Shown: one piece after another, positions 19,912 to 31,133 of the stretch
Layout: each line of letters starts with the position of its first letter
Position numbering within the stretch: the stretch's first letter is position 1
NCBI RefSeq assembly: GCF_000315625.1
Contig: NW_005434633.1
Coordinates: forward strand, 23,677 to 87,676
DNA from: Guillardia theta CCMP2712
Taxonomy: Eukaryota > Cryptophyceae > Pyrenomonadales > Geminigeraceae
Reading direction: 5' to 3'
Length of the DNA: 64,000 nt
The notes under the pieces: model-generated
The model's database searches: none
Told to the model about the DNA's origin: nothing
What the model saw: the letters and a program-made list of their open reading frames with translations, nothing else
Position numbers and translations under genes: made by a program

Positions 19912-22335
19912 ATGTCGAAAGCAAAACTACTTTTCTACAAGATCGCGCAGAAGACCGTCAATTTCTTCAAAGAGGACGAAGAAACCTTGCGGAAGAAAGA
20001 GATCTCAGGACAGACGCCGGTATGCATGCTTCATCCTCTTCAAGGTTTTGCTGAGATCTTGACCATATCAAAGGTTCACGTGGCGATCAACATCATCCTC
20101 CAGATCGGGTTGATCGTGGTGTTCATGCTGAATGTAGACCACCAGAAGTATCCTGCTCATCCGAACCCTCCGGCGTACCCTGGTGTTGGACAACCAGGTA
20201 GAGCATGCGGCTGTTAGGTATGAGTCGCTCACTCCTTGACCAAGGTGGTCCTACCTTGCCCCAGCCTGAGCCTGTCATCCCCTTCAAACGGTAAAGGAGG
20301 GATACAACAACCTTCCAGCACATTGTGATCGAATCTCAGGTATCCTGCTGGTTTTGATGTGTGGGGACCAAGACCAGACGGGAGTCTGACTTCTCGGCTC
20401 GCGGAGACCGTCATGCAGAACCAGTTCAAGTAGTTCAACTCTCTTCCGCCTCTCTGAAACCACACTCTGATGCTTCCTCAAAGGTTTTTCATCGAGATCA
20501 CCACGTATGTTTACCTGGGATTTGCTCTCCAATACTCCTTCTTGAGGAAGTTCGGATACAGCACCATGTCTTTCGGTCTGCTTCAGGCTACGGTCGCTGC
20601 GCAGTGGGGGATCGTCTGGATGCAGCTGATAGACGTCATACACTGTCAGGTAGTCAACCAAGAGGGGAATATTAACTTGGAAGCTCAATGCTTGTCCAGT
20701 ACCTCAAGTCAAACTTCATAAACATAGATGCGCAATGCACACCGCCATTCACTGCCGAACAGATCTCCCCGACCTATAGTCAGAAGCAGCTCAGACAGGT
20801 TCCCTGCTTGTTTGGAAATACTGGGAGAGGTGCGCTGTTGACGATCGCATTTCGGTTGAACAGGCGTGCTCATGCCAACTGTGGGATGTCATCCATGGCA
20901 ACAGAAGTATTGTGACAGAGCAGCCGAATTATGCCCACCATACCCTCATCACGATAGGGAAGATGAACTTTGACAACACGTTTGTCATCACTCTACCCTC
21001 TTTGATGGAAGGCCTGTTAGCAACGATACCCGTGCAGGTATGTCGGCATTGTGGTCGTAGATGTTGGTGAAAGACTTTTCATCAGATCACGTACGGGATG
21101 CTGCTCGGTAAAGTCGGCCCCAGCCAGCTGATGCTCTGCGCTCTCACCTGCGTGACTTGCTACGGAATCAACTATTGGATCGTCATCTACGTGCTGGGGG
21201 CATGGGACCACGTGGGAGGCTCTTGTATCATACACGCATTCGGCGCTTTCTTTGGCATCGGGTAAGCCATGCGCTGCTCCTTTCATGAGCAACCTGAGAG
21301 AATGGTCTAGCTGCACTCTGTTTGCATCGCCAAAGGGAGTGGCTTCCAACCCGGACAACTCTCCAAGGTGCAGAACAACCTTTCCATGAATTCCAGGTGT
21401 GTGAGCGTGTACAGGTACAACGCAGACGTTCTCTGCACTGTAGGAGTGATCCTGAACTGGATCACCTTTCCATCCATCAATGCATACTTCGCCCCGGCTG
21501 CGGCGCAACAAGCAGTGGTCATCAACACTTACCTGTCACTTTTCAGCAGTTGTGTAGCATCGATGCTGTTCTCAAGCTTGTACTCACAGCAGTTCAAGTT
21601 CGATCCTGCAGACATTCAGCGCTCTTGCATATCCGGAGGAGTAGCGATCTCTTCAGTGGCCTCCCTCTTCGTTCAACCCTACCAGGCCATGCTGATCGGG
21701 TTTGCCGGAGGCTTTGCCTGCAGCACCTCCCACAACTTCCTCCGAAAGTTTCTCGAGAAGAAGCTGATGATAACTGACACCGTCGGTGTTGTCAGCCTGC
21801 ATGCCATCCCCTCCGCCATCGCTTGGATCGCAGGTGAGCATGCTCGGGTCAGCTCTCAAGCTTGTTCATGTCGACACCTTGCAGGCGTCATCAGCGTGGC
21901 TCCTCTCAACACAGCCTACATGGGGAAATGGGCTGGTACTCAGTACATCTCCCAGCAGACTAAGACGCTGCCCTTCGGATTGGAGTACGGACAAATCTTT
22001 CAGCACACCGCTGGCAACGGCGATACAGCTCGTTACCAGGTAACCCCTCTTCAGCTGATAGCAATACCGCCCCCATGCTCCTTCTCCTCCTGACTTTCCT
22101 TAAGCTTATAATGTATCCTACCACCGTCGCCTTTGCTCTTTCTTCAGGAGCGCTGTGCGGATTTCTAGCGAGGAATGTGAAGGGGCCGTCGGTAGCCCGC
22201 AGCTTCTCAGGTGCCTGCATGCTTGTTGGGTCACCTTGTGCTGAGCTGTGCCTTGAAGATTCTATCTTCTGGTTTGTTCCCGAGGATTTCAGAAAGACAG
22301 AGGACCTGATGAGAAAGGAAACGACGGCCGTGTGA
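19912..22335 (+). CDS. Rhesus-type ammonium/CO2 channel (Amt/Rh family)
   Basis: Exons 19912-20197, 20245-20290, 20340-20429, 20484-20649, 20700-20798, 20864-21037, 21086-21261, 21311-21367, 21415-21833, 21885-22039 and 22105-22335 join in phase (633 codons). Two further in-frame introns are likely (20020-20073, 54 nt; 22211-22258, 48 nt), giving about 598 aa. Family marks: 'YLGFALQYSFLRKFGYSTM', 'GGSCIIHAFGAFFG' with the first pore His, 'VVSLHAIPSAIAW' with the second pore His, and the C-terminal 'DSIFWFVPED' typical of Rh proteins. It should conduct ammonia or CO2 through a membrane, as a trimer. The N-terminal and first extracellular regions are longer than in animal Rh proteins and rich in Pro/Gly. 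Confidence 0.93.
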
Positions 22336-22400
22336 GAAGATGGAGGGAGACAGAAATCGCAATTACAATCGTACTTTACATCAAATACAAGGCAAAGAAA

Positions 22401-24381
22401 TCAAGCGAAATGTGAGATATGAATGTTCCTAGACGGGGAAGGCTTGAAAGATTCCTTGACATCATCCTGACTGGTGAGTCTCTGTCCCAAGTAGAGGGAG
22501 GGATCGCGGTGTATGAATCGAGTCACGATGATCTCTGCCTCCACAGAGCAGCCCGGCCTCCTGCCTCCCACCTTGCTAGTGAATGGCCAGGAGTCCACGT
22601 TGATAGGTTTCATCACGCAGCCGCAGCCGCACCATGGACGTCGGTGAGAGCAGAAGCTGTCGCAAGACTCCGCGCCTGGGGAGAAGGACTGTCGGGCCCT
22701 GCTGCCCGTTGGCTCCTGACTGCCAATCACGTCGCCGACTTCTTCGTGGGCAATTGGCTGGCAGGAGAGTTTGCAAGTAGAGGACGAGGAGCTTGCATCC
22801 TCGAGCGAGGCCTGGGAGTCACGCTTGAGGTCCATAGGGCAGGAGGAATCTGTCCAGAGGGGAGAGCTCTGCACGGGAAGAGAATCACATCGAGGAAATC
22901 GAGAGGGAGAGCACAAAGGTTACATCATCGAATTCGTCGTTCAGCTCTGTGCTGATCATTGTCTTGTTCAAACATCGAGGAATCCAGGAAGGCGAAAAAG
23001 TTGACGTCTTCTTCTGCTTGTCAGTTGCCTTCCAATCCCTCGCTGCCAGCCGTCTGAGCTTCTTCCATATTTTGGATGAGCTGGCGAGTTTCAAAGGTCT
23101 GGCATCGGCACCCTCCTCTTTGCTCTCCTGCGCCCCAGATTTTGATTCAGACTCTTCGCCCTCGCTGCAAGTCTTGACGCTCTCTCCTGTTGCGGGCCGG
23201 TCAGCATCGGACTCGCTGTCGTCGCAGCGTCCACAGGCCGACGCATCATCAGCATTTGCAGGAAAATTCTGGATGTAGAATCTCTGCACCGGCGCTACTC
23301 CCCCGATCGAGCGACCTTGCTCTTTCGCGCTCAGTGGAGCAGGGGTGTAGTCCCGCTGCAATCCTTCGATGTTCATAGAGAAGCTGATCGAGTTGGTCTC
23401 ACTGTCCCACCCTTGGGTAACATAGACGTAGGGGTTCTCCACCACCTCAGCGCAGTCTTCGTCGATCTCCTTCAGCATCAGGCTGGTCGTCCACGCGATG
23501 TTGCCTTGCTCCTGATCTTTGAAGATGCAGTACGCCTCCGGTGATTTGTTCCGACGATTTTGATCTTTATCTGCAAGCTATCGAGTGAGTTCATCTCTCT
23601 ACAGCACTCGGTTTTATTTCTCACCTCCCAGGAACAGCTTCTGACTATCAGCACAAGAAACCTGATATGCCACATGTGAGGGAAGAGCTGTCATGGTCCT
23701 CGGAGTTCCTACCTCGGAAGGTTCAACAGAGGCGTCCCTGTTGCAGTACTTGCTGAGTGAACAAGTTTCTTCACACCCCTCTGTCACGGCCGAGCTCCTG
23801 TTTCAAGGTGAGATAGCATCTGCACGCATGGCTAGATTCATACTTGAGGCTAGCACTTGCTTCGCCGTCATACTTGCCTGCCACTGTGTCTTCGCATTGA
23901 TTTCTCCCTGCTTCCTGCTCTCGATTTGACTTTTGGAGCCATTCATCGACAAAGCTCAAGTCTTTGCTCGGCTGAATCTCGCTTTCAGCCTTGCGTGAGA
24001 GCATTTGGTAGAACAGCAGCACTTTAGCCTTTTGCTTCAACAAGTCCTCGTTCCGAGAAGCTTGCCTTCCCAGGAACTACAAAGAGAGCGGCGCGTCAGG
24101 GCTCGGTCTGGCTATGATGCAGTTTCACTCACCATCGACGTGAATGGACTGTGCTTTGTCGCCACCTGACTCCGAAGATGGCTCCTACTCACCGACGTGA
24201 TATCAGAATCTGCCACCGAAACATCGTCCTCCGAGTCACAAGGTCCCTCCCGCGGGTCCACGCTAAGAGGGATATCATAGCTCTGCTGTTCATCATCGTC
24301 TTCCGTGGCGTCTCCCAAGCCAGGTCTGGGACTCCTCAATGATTCAAGCATGGTCTCACGAGAGCGTGTTCCGTTCCCCAA
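22401..24381 (-). CDS. Unrecognised 535-aa protein, multi-exon
   Basis: Exons 24193-24381, 23874-24076, 23713-23797, 23625-23640 (a 16-nt microexon), 22924-23570 and 22401-22868 sum to 1608 nt with all phases consistent. The N-terminus is acidic and Ser-rich. A central block around 'EAYCIFKDQEQGNIAWTTSL' and 'PYVYVTQGWDSETNSISF' looks like a globular beta-rich domain. A Ser/Glu-rich linker and a second possible domain with 'NVDSWPFTSKVGGRRPG' and 'VTRFIHRDPSLYLGQRL' follow. There is no signal peptide or membrane helix. Lipid-binding folds of the VASt or PH kind are conceivable, but I cannot assign one. Confidence 0.6.
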
Positions 24382-24399
24382 TGGACTACCCCACAGTTA

Positions 24400-27105
24400 T
24401 GGATTTCCGGCTGACATAAGGCTAAAAACACGTCTGCAATGAAAGATGTCAGATACATCAGGTTGAAATCCTGCTTGATCATTGTTGAATCTCCACTCGG
24501 CATCTACTGTCTGACCTAGCTCTACCAGTACCTTCCTGCTCACACATATGCAAAACCACCAAAACCACCAAAAGAAGATGTCTCCTCTTCTCTCAACGCC
24601 TTCAGAAGAAGAAAGTTTTCATCGGCAGGTTACATTGAATGCATCCTCCCTCCCTCCCTCCTGCATGCCTGCCTGCCTTGCTCCCTGGTCCCACACTGCC
24701 ATGCGATCCTTCGCGTCCACAAAGCGCACCGTCCACCCCCACCCGTTCGTTTTAGTACCCCACCCGTATATTTCACCTCTAAATCACCCACCATTACACT
24801 CCTTGTTGACCCACCCATCTGTACCTCAGGACTTTCCGTCATCGATCCCCGGGGACCACCCCACCCCCTATTGTACTGAGACTCCGGACTTCGGACAGTC
24901 ACTTCTACCCCGATATCTTTCTTGTTTGAAGGGGGGTGGGTGGGTGTTCCGTGAAGAGGTAGAACAGGTGAGGCGCCTTTGACGGTGGGTAGGGGTACAT
25001 CGATGGTAGGGTGGTCGTGACATAACATCTATAAATACGGGTAGTTTTAATATCAATTGGTGGGGTGATAATGAAACAGCGAGGGTCACAAAAGATGAGG
25101 GGGGGTGTCGGAATTCGGAAAAGCCTTGAGCTAAAAAGCAATTGTTGACCACCCCACGGTGGAGCGCTGCCAACATTGGTACCACCACTACCACCATGAA
25201 TCACAGTGTTTGACACCGGTCAGAGGCCACCGGGGTAATTATTGGGGTAGTCCTACGTACCCCTACCATCACTGTCTCATGTACTACCCTACCCGATTGC
25301 ATCAGGTGTATAATGAACGAGGGTCTTCTTAGAGGACCCCGGATGCAGACCTTCCCCTGTCTTCCTAGTTCCAATGACCCCTACCCCTATCAATTATGAC
25401 CCCTATGTTGACAAGAACTGGTCTTTGACTGCCACCAGTCCGAATTCCTTTACTCCAGTTGCACACCTCCACCCCCTGGACCATGTACCCCCTGTGTATT
25501 CAATCACTGCCCACCTATTCCGTTTCATTGTGAGACTACGTTTGTAGTACCCCTCCTTAATGATACGTTTAACCCCTATCTAGAGGAGCTCACAGTCACG
25601 ACTTCTTTCTGTACCCCACCTAAACATGACAACCCCTACCCCAGTAACAAATGGGCCTTCTCTCTCAGATACGTCCATACCCCCACCCCGACTGTGCAAG
25701 GACCCTTCAAACTATACCCTTCCAAGAAAACCCCACCCTCTTCAACCATTCCACCCCTACCCCCTAGTAAAGAAGTACCATCCGGGAGGTTGCAGGTGAC
25801 GGCAAAGTGCTCTGCAGTCGAAGGGGTGGATCATTTCGGCAGGGGTGGGAGGGACTTGGCAAACAATATCAGCAGGGATCTAGGACGGGTACATTCTCCT
25901 GACATGGGTGGGTGGGGTAGTATCTTTTAGTCCGACATCAGCCCCAACGGACTTGTTTGTTCCAGCCACCCCTCGACAAGTGAAATATCCAATACCCCCA
26001 CCCTCCAATACATCAAGATACCCCCTCTTACAAAGTGAAAATAATGTATATAAATACCCGTACTCTCGGGAAAATATTGCCATGGACCCCATATTTTTCA
26101 TTGGTACCCCCACTTGGGGTAGGCATGAACGAGTTCCAAAAAAAACCCCGTAAAATCTAGAAAGAAAGTAAAAAAAAAGTATCAAATAATGATTTTAAGA
26201 TTCCTAGACTACTACTCTATTGTCCCGGTACTGATTTTTAATTTAAACTTTGAGTCAACCAACTACCATTGGTCGGTTTGCCTTTCTTTTTCAGCCAATA
26301 ACAAAAACTCCGATTCTCGTTTGCTATGCCGCACAGGAGTCAACGCTAGCGCTCGACGTGATGATGGAGACGTGGATCTTCAACTTCTTGGTTGTGATCC
26401 GAGGCATGAATTCTTGTTTGAACCTGGAGCTATGTCGACTGCAAGGGATACTTTGGTGAATTGGCTGGATCATTTGCAATTTACCATGTTCGGTCGTTGT
26501 AATCGACAGCATCGCATTGGTCAAGTAGTCAGACTATGATCCACCATTGCTTTCGCTTCACATTTGCTCAAACTATCTCGACAGTAAGATTAAGAATGAC
26601 TGCACAGCCAGCCTGTGCCCGGACATTGTGACATCCAAGCTGAAGTCTAGATTTACGCTCGTGATACCGGGAGGCTAACGACAACTGTTTGTGCGAGTCG
26701 TGCGTGCCTTATTCAAGAGTCCAACCTAAGATGTTTATACAATCCCAATCTTTCTTACCCATTGATAAACAGATTTCCTTCTTCACGTCGCAGCATTAAA
26801 AGCAATTTTCTTCAATGGGTAGTTTTCTCCTGTTATAGCGATGGGTTTCTTGCTTGTCAAGCAAGAAAATTTAAGTCAGAACAGCAAGGAGCATATCGAA
26901 AATGAAGGGAGGGAGGAAGTGAGATCAGGGAGGAGAAAGCGAGCGAGCGAGCGAGCGAGCGAGTAGTAGGATGCGGTGCAATCAAAAAAAAGAGACTGAA
27001 GGGCCTACGGTTTTCTCCCACCGAAAGCAAAGTTACCGTCAGCGACGATGGTGAGGAGTGTGTCTCAAGCGCGGTTGTTGCGTGCCTCTTGTCTTTTGTA
27101 ATGAG
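24400..27105. other. Long intergenic region rich in TACCCC/GGGGTA motifs
   Basis: From about 24700 to 26150 the plus strand is crowded with short motifs of the form (G)TACCCC, ACCCCTAC and CCCCACCC, spaced irregularly. Reading frames here are short and of biased composition. An open frame at 26333-26539 ('RDDGDVDLQLLGCDPRHEF') could be an exon or a decayed gene. No gene is firmly supported. Confidence 0.6.
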
Positions 27106-27489
27106 ATGAAGGATGAAAACATGAAAGGGACGATAAGTTGGGGCAGCAGGGCCCGGATAGGAAGAGGAGACAGGAGCAAGAGGACGAGGTTGGAGCAAGA
27201 AGAGCACGTGGCAGGGGAACGGACAGGGTCAGATAATAAGAGATTCAAGAGAAGAATGCTAGAGTTGCTAAGAATTTCAAGGAATATTGAGATGAGGAGG
27301 TTGGATCACGAGATTAGTGAGGATGAAAGAAAGGCGGTAGGAAGAGGAGGGAGGTATCAGAGCTTTGCAGGGTGTGAGAGCGCAAGTGAAAGGGGAGCAG
27401 CCAGATTGAGTCTGCAGGATCAACAAGAAACGCAAGAGGAGGTGCTACTGTTCGAACGTGGTTCGGAAAGAGCAGGACATGCAACCTGA
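27106..27489 (+). CDS. Hypothetical basic/charged ORF
   Basis: 127 codons from ATG, rich in Arg, Glu and Lys ('KRFKRRMLELLRISRN'). Helical composition; no family recognised. It could be an exon of the gene at 27522-28307. Confidence 0.3.
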   Translation: MKDENMKGTISWGSRARIGRGDRSKRTRLEQEEHVAGERTGSDNKRFKRRMLELLRISRNIEMRRLDHEISEDERKAVGRGGRYQSFAGCESASERGAARLSLQDQQETQEEVLLFERGSERAGHAT

Positions 27490-27521
27490 TGCAGAAACGT
27501 TGCGACCTTGAATGATTTTGC

Positions 27522-28307
27522 TGACGAAACTGTGACAACTCTGTCTTCCGCGATGATTTACTTTCTGCACGCTGCTATGCCGTGACGGCTGACTTTTCGT
27601 TCCTCGAGGACAATGAGAGCGAGTTGTATGAAGATGTCCTGAAAGCAGAGAATATGCAATGTGAGCATGAAGAGACTTCAGTGCCACTCGAGCAAAGAAG
27701 AACGCAAGAAGTAGAATCAGGATCAGCGGCTGGATCGATACAACCGAGCCACAACTTCGTTTACCACGAGTCATTTCCTCGTGGCCGGGTGACTCAATCC
27801 CAAGTCCTTCCTTGGGAGAAGTGCATAACGCTTCTGAATCATGATACGAAGGATAAGAAGATACAAGTCAGTTCGAGCATGGCTGACTCGAGAGTTCACA
27901 TCATTTCTTCCTACGATGTAGATCTGAATGACCTGATGAAGAACCTATGGCTGTGGGAGGTGAAATTCGAGATTTTCTTTGTTGAGGAGGAAGCGGAGTG
28001 GTTGGATGTCTTCTCATGGAAGAAGGACCAGAGCTTATTCCACCTCCTTCCCCTCATCTTCCAAGCAGATTTTGTCTGGTGGAAAGTGAAGAACTACAAC
28101 ATGCTTGCGCACAGCTTTCACTTGAATCAGGAGCGCGTGAGAGTTGGAATGAAAGATTGCATGTCGGAGAAAGTCAACGTTGGACGTGATAGTGGGGCGG
28201 AGGACCCAGGAGTGAATCTTGAAAATGTACTCGACGACGTTTTGAATCCTTTTCGGCGGCTAAAAGTTGGGTATTCAATGCTCAGCTCCGAGAAGGTCTC
28301 GAACTGA
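27522..28307 (+). CDS. Hypothetical ORF, about 255 codons, probably exonic
   Basis: The open frame begins without ATG and runs to a TGA at 28305-28307. It contains an acidic start ('FSFLEDNESELYEDVL') and an aromatic-rich middle ('LWLWEVKFEIFFVEEEAEWL', 'LIFQADFVWWKVKNYN'). Amino-acid usage looks real rather than random, but nothing is recognised. Between 28310 and 28700 no gene is seen. Confidence 0.4.
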
Positions 28308-28738
28308 TTTCATTACCGTTCGGTGACTCGTTAGTTCTTCCGAAAACTCGTCGGATGTGAGGGACTTGATGGCAGCCTGTGAGTGGCCGCTGGGACCGTC
28401 AGCAGGAGGCCGGGCTGGCACCTCCGACGACTCAATGGCGCGGTGCTGCGCACAGGCTGGCGGCGGCGCGTCAAATGAGTCAACTTTCGGCCAGGCTGGC
28501 AGTGCCAGGGCATTCTAGCTGAACTTTGATTTGTATGATCGTTAGCTACTTAACGACCAATTGCGGCAAGCGAGGACCATCCGTTTTTTAACATTGGTTC
28601 TGTCACTTGCACGGTGATCCAATAAACAAAGCACACGCTGCGAGTAAGAGACCCATCAAGCCTCGTTCTATCTGCTTACCCTGCATCCTGCATCGATTTC
28701 AACATGGTTTTGCAAGCTTCTTCTTGCTCCCCTTCATC

Positions 28739-29124
28739 ATGGTGGGGCTGTGGCTGGTCATGTTCACGCTCTCCAGGATCCCGATATTCTACAGTGAGTA
28801 CCAGTCGGAGGTGGCCAGGATGTCCGACGACGAGTGGCTAAGGGACCTCTGCGGCTACAAGAGCTGCGTGGAGTACATCAACGAGGCCGTGCAGTGGGTG
28901 CTGGGCTGGGCACCCGCTTCCTCATCGCCATCCTCGCGGTCGTGCTGCTCTTCCCGACGCTCCTCTACCCGATCTACAGCGCCCAGCTCAACCGCATGGC
29001 GGACCGGCGCGTCATGTCGTTCTACCACACCCCCTACGGGATGGACTACCACATGCAGTCGCACCGGTACCCGCTCATCACGGAGGTGCAGGACCCGCAC
29101 GAGGACATCAAGAAGCTGGTCTGA
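28739..29124 (+). CDS. Small membrane protein with a one-base frame break
   Basis: The first part reads 'MVGLWLVMFTLSRIPIFYSE', a membrane helix, then 'DDEWLRDLCGYKSCVEYINEAVQWVLGW'. The frame then shifts by one base in the G-run near 28905, after which a second helix 'FLIAILAVVLLFPTLLYPIYS' and a polar tail ending 'HEDIKKLV' are open to TGA at 29122-29124. One missing G would explain the break. The region is clearly richer in GC than its surroundings. A longer N-terminus from 28607 is possible. Family unknown. Confidence 0.5.
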
Positions 29125-29143
29125 CCTTCTATTAGACGCCGGC

Positions 29144-29930
29144 TCACATCAGCACCCCCTCCGCCACGCCCAGGCAGCCCAGAGTGGTGACGACGGCGAA
29201 GTCCCTCCTCTTGGTGGAGATGGTCCTCACCTTGAGCAGGGGGCGGTCCTCAAGGGTGAAGCCGTGATCCTCTCCATCTCCCTCTGCATCAGCTCCAGCG
29301 CCTCGTCCTTGAACGGCATGCTGTGCACCTTGCAGTTGCTCCTGAACTCGGCGAGGGAGTGGGTCGCGATGTCCATGGCCGGGACGCTTCGCAGGTCCCC
29401 CCTGGCGGTGATGCTGTTGTAGGTCATGATGGGCTTGTCGAAGCCGAGGATGCGCGAGACGTAGTCGGGCGAGCCGACCGCCACGTGCCGCTGCAGCTGC
29501 TGGTTGATGTGGTGGTGCTGGAGGATGTGCTCGTTGTCGTCCCCGATGGCGGTGACGACGGAGGTCAGGACGCGGAGGGGTGCGTCCTCCTTCTGCTTCA
29601 TCGTCACCGTCACCTCCTCCGTCATCACGGAGCCGTTGAAGCAGACTGAGGTGCGGCTCAGGCGGAGGCTGCCCAGCTCGGACTGCTCGATGCTCCAGTC
29701 CCCGCTGTAGAGCTGGATGTTGTGCAACGTGCTCGTCGATCCCACGGTGACGGTCTGCTTGAGCTGCATGGGGTTAATCACCTTCACCCCCGCCTCGTTG
29801 GCCTTGATGCTGCGGCAGGCGGCGCCCCAGGCCCGGCCGAGGTCGCCGAACTTCTGCAGCAGTCCCACCTCGTCCTTGTCCACCACGTGGCGACATGGGT
29901 TCCGTCCGGATGGTCAAGCCGAGCCCCTGC
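29144..29930 (-). CDS. Unrecognised soluble protein with frame breaks
   Basis: The main frame (29227-29886) gives a beta-rich product with 'VINPMQLKQTVTVGSTSTLHN' and 'SVCFNGSVMTEEVTVTMKQKE'. Near 29270 a one-base shift continues in frame as 'EDHGFTLEDRPLLKVRTIS' and ends at 29144, only about 20 nt from the stop of the convergent membrane-protein gene. A similar shift near 29890 would add an upstream 'RQKQLDSMIMRQGLGLTI'. Either the consensus sequence here has indel errors or both genes are decaying. No family recognised. Confidence 0.45.
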
Positions 29931-29999
29931 CTCATGATCATCGAGTCCAGCTGCTTCTGCCTGCTGCAGCTCCTCGCAAGCTCGCTCCACTGCTGCGAT

Positions 30000-31133
30000 T
30001 CACGGCGGTGGAGTCGTCAGTGGTCGATTCAGGATTTTATCCGATGATCACTGTCAAGCCGCAGTGAGTCGCCAAACTCGGAAGAACAACAAAGCTGAGT
30101 ACGGAAGCTACTGTGACAGAGTCGGTCGGAGTCGCGGAACTCAGTTCAGCCTTGAAGGACTGACTCGGAGCAGTGTCGGACTAGTAACTTGAGAGATTAA
30201 CATTTACACTTGCATCCTATTACAATGTTTCTATGAGCAAAGATCTAGTATCTTAGACGAGAATATTATCAGTCTTTTAGCCTCGATGTTCATCATCATT
30301 ACTAATCTACATCAAGGCAAGCAGATCGACTGCCTACAAGCGCTACAAGCTCAGAACAACGTACACTAGATGTACATGAACCAACGCAATTTGCAGGAAA
30401 TGTCGTACAAAAAAACGCTTCAAACACAAAAATTCCACATAAAGACCATTGTACAGGTAAGAACTTTCTCCAAACGTGTGACAGAATGCCAACTTTAACC
30501 GTTTTCCTCTGCTTTGCACCGCTGGAGCAGCATGGCAATCGATTCGTAGGGGATCAACTAAAAGTTTCTCTTTACTCGAAGTAAAGTTTTAAAATTCATA
30601 TCTAAATATCTAAAAAACAGACTTTTAAAAGGCCAAAAAAAACAAGTGGTCAATTGAACACCCCTACCCCCCACCCTGTGACCTTCTGCCATGGGCATGA
30701 GAGGGCTGGCTTGTTTACAATGCCGGAAGTTGGTGAGTAAGAGCGGTGAGAGAAGGGGAAAGGGAGGAAGGAGGTGAGGGAAGGAAGAAGACAAGAAGGT
30801 GAGCGAAGGAAGAAGAGGTTAACACGATGTAGAAGAACAAAAAGTAGCAAAACAGAGCAAAACAGAGAAAACAGAAATGAGGAAGTCCAGTGAAGTAGGG
30901 AGGTCTGGAACAAAATGAGATCTGATGCTCTAGACTACAAGACACAGACCAACGCATACCGCTATAAGATGAGGAGCGTTGTGAAAGAAGTCACACAGCA
31001 CTTAGAGCAATGAAATAGCCTGCAAGACAGAGCAAGGTGGGAAGCAAAGGAATGGGTTTGATGTGTGTGGCATCAACGAAGCTCAAAGAGGGGGCATCCA
31101 GTCCGCATGATGTGAAGTGGCCTTGTGAAACAG
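30000..31133. other. Intergenic region upstream of the Zn2Cys6 gene
   Basis: AT-rich in parts, with a TACCCCCC cluster at about 30660-30675 and purine-rich sequence around 30740-30860. No gene supported; upstream exons of the Zn2Cys6 gene may lie here. Confidence 0.5.

Noticed and set aside
20016-20323. Minus-strand frames over the Rh gene
   Set aside because: Shadows of exons whose plus-strand phases and Rh motifs agree throughout.
24112-24192. Extra 16-nt exon at 24133-24148 in the 535-aa gene
   Set aside because: It has splice-like ends but would shift the frame into a stop; skipping it keeps all phases.
24700-26150. C-rich ACCCC region as an internal telomere repeat
   Set aside because: Motifs are irregular in spacing and sequence, with no uninterrupted tandem run, so a telomeric origin cannot be supported.
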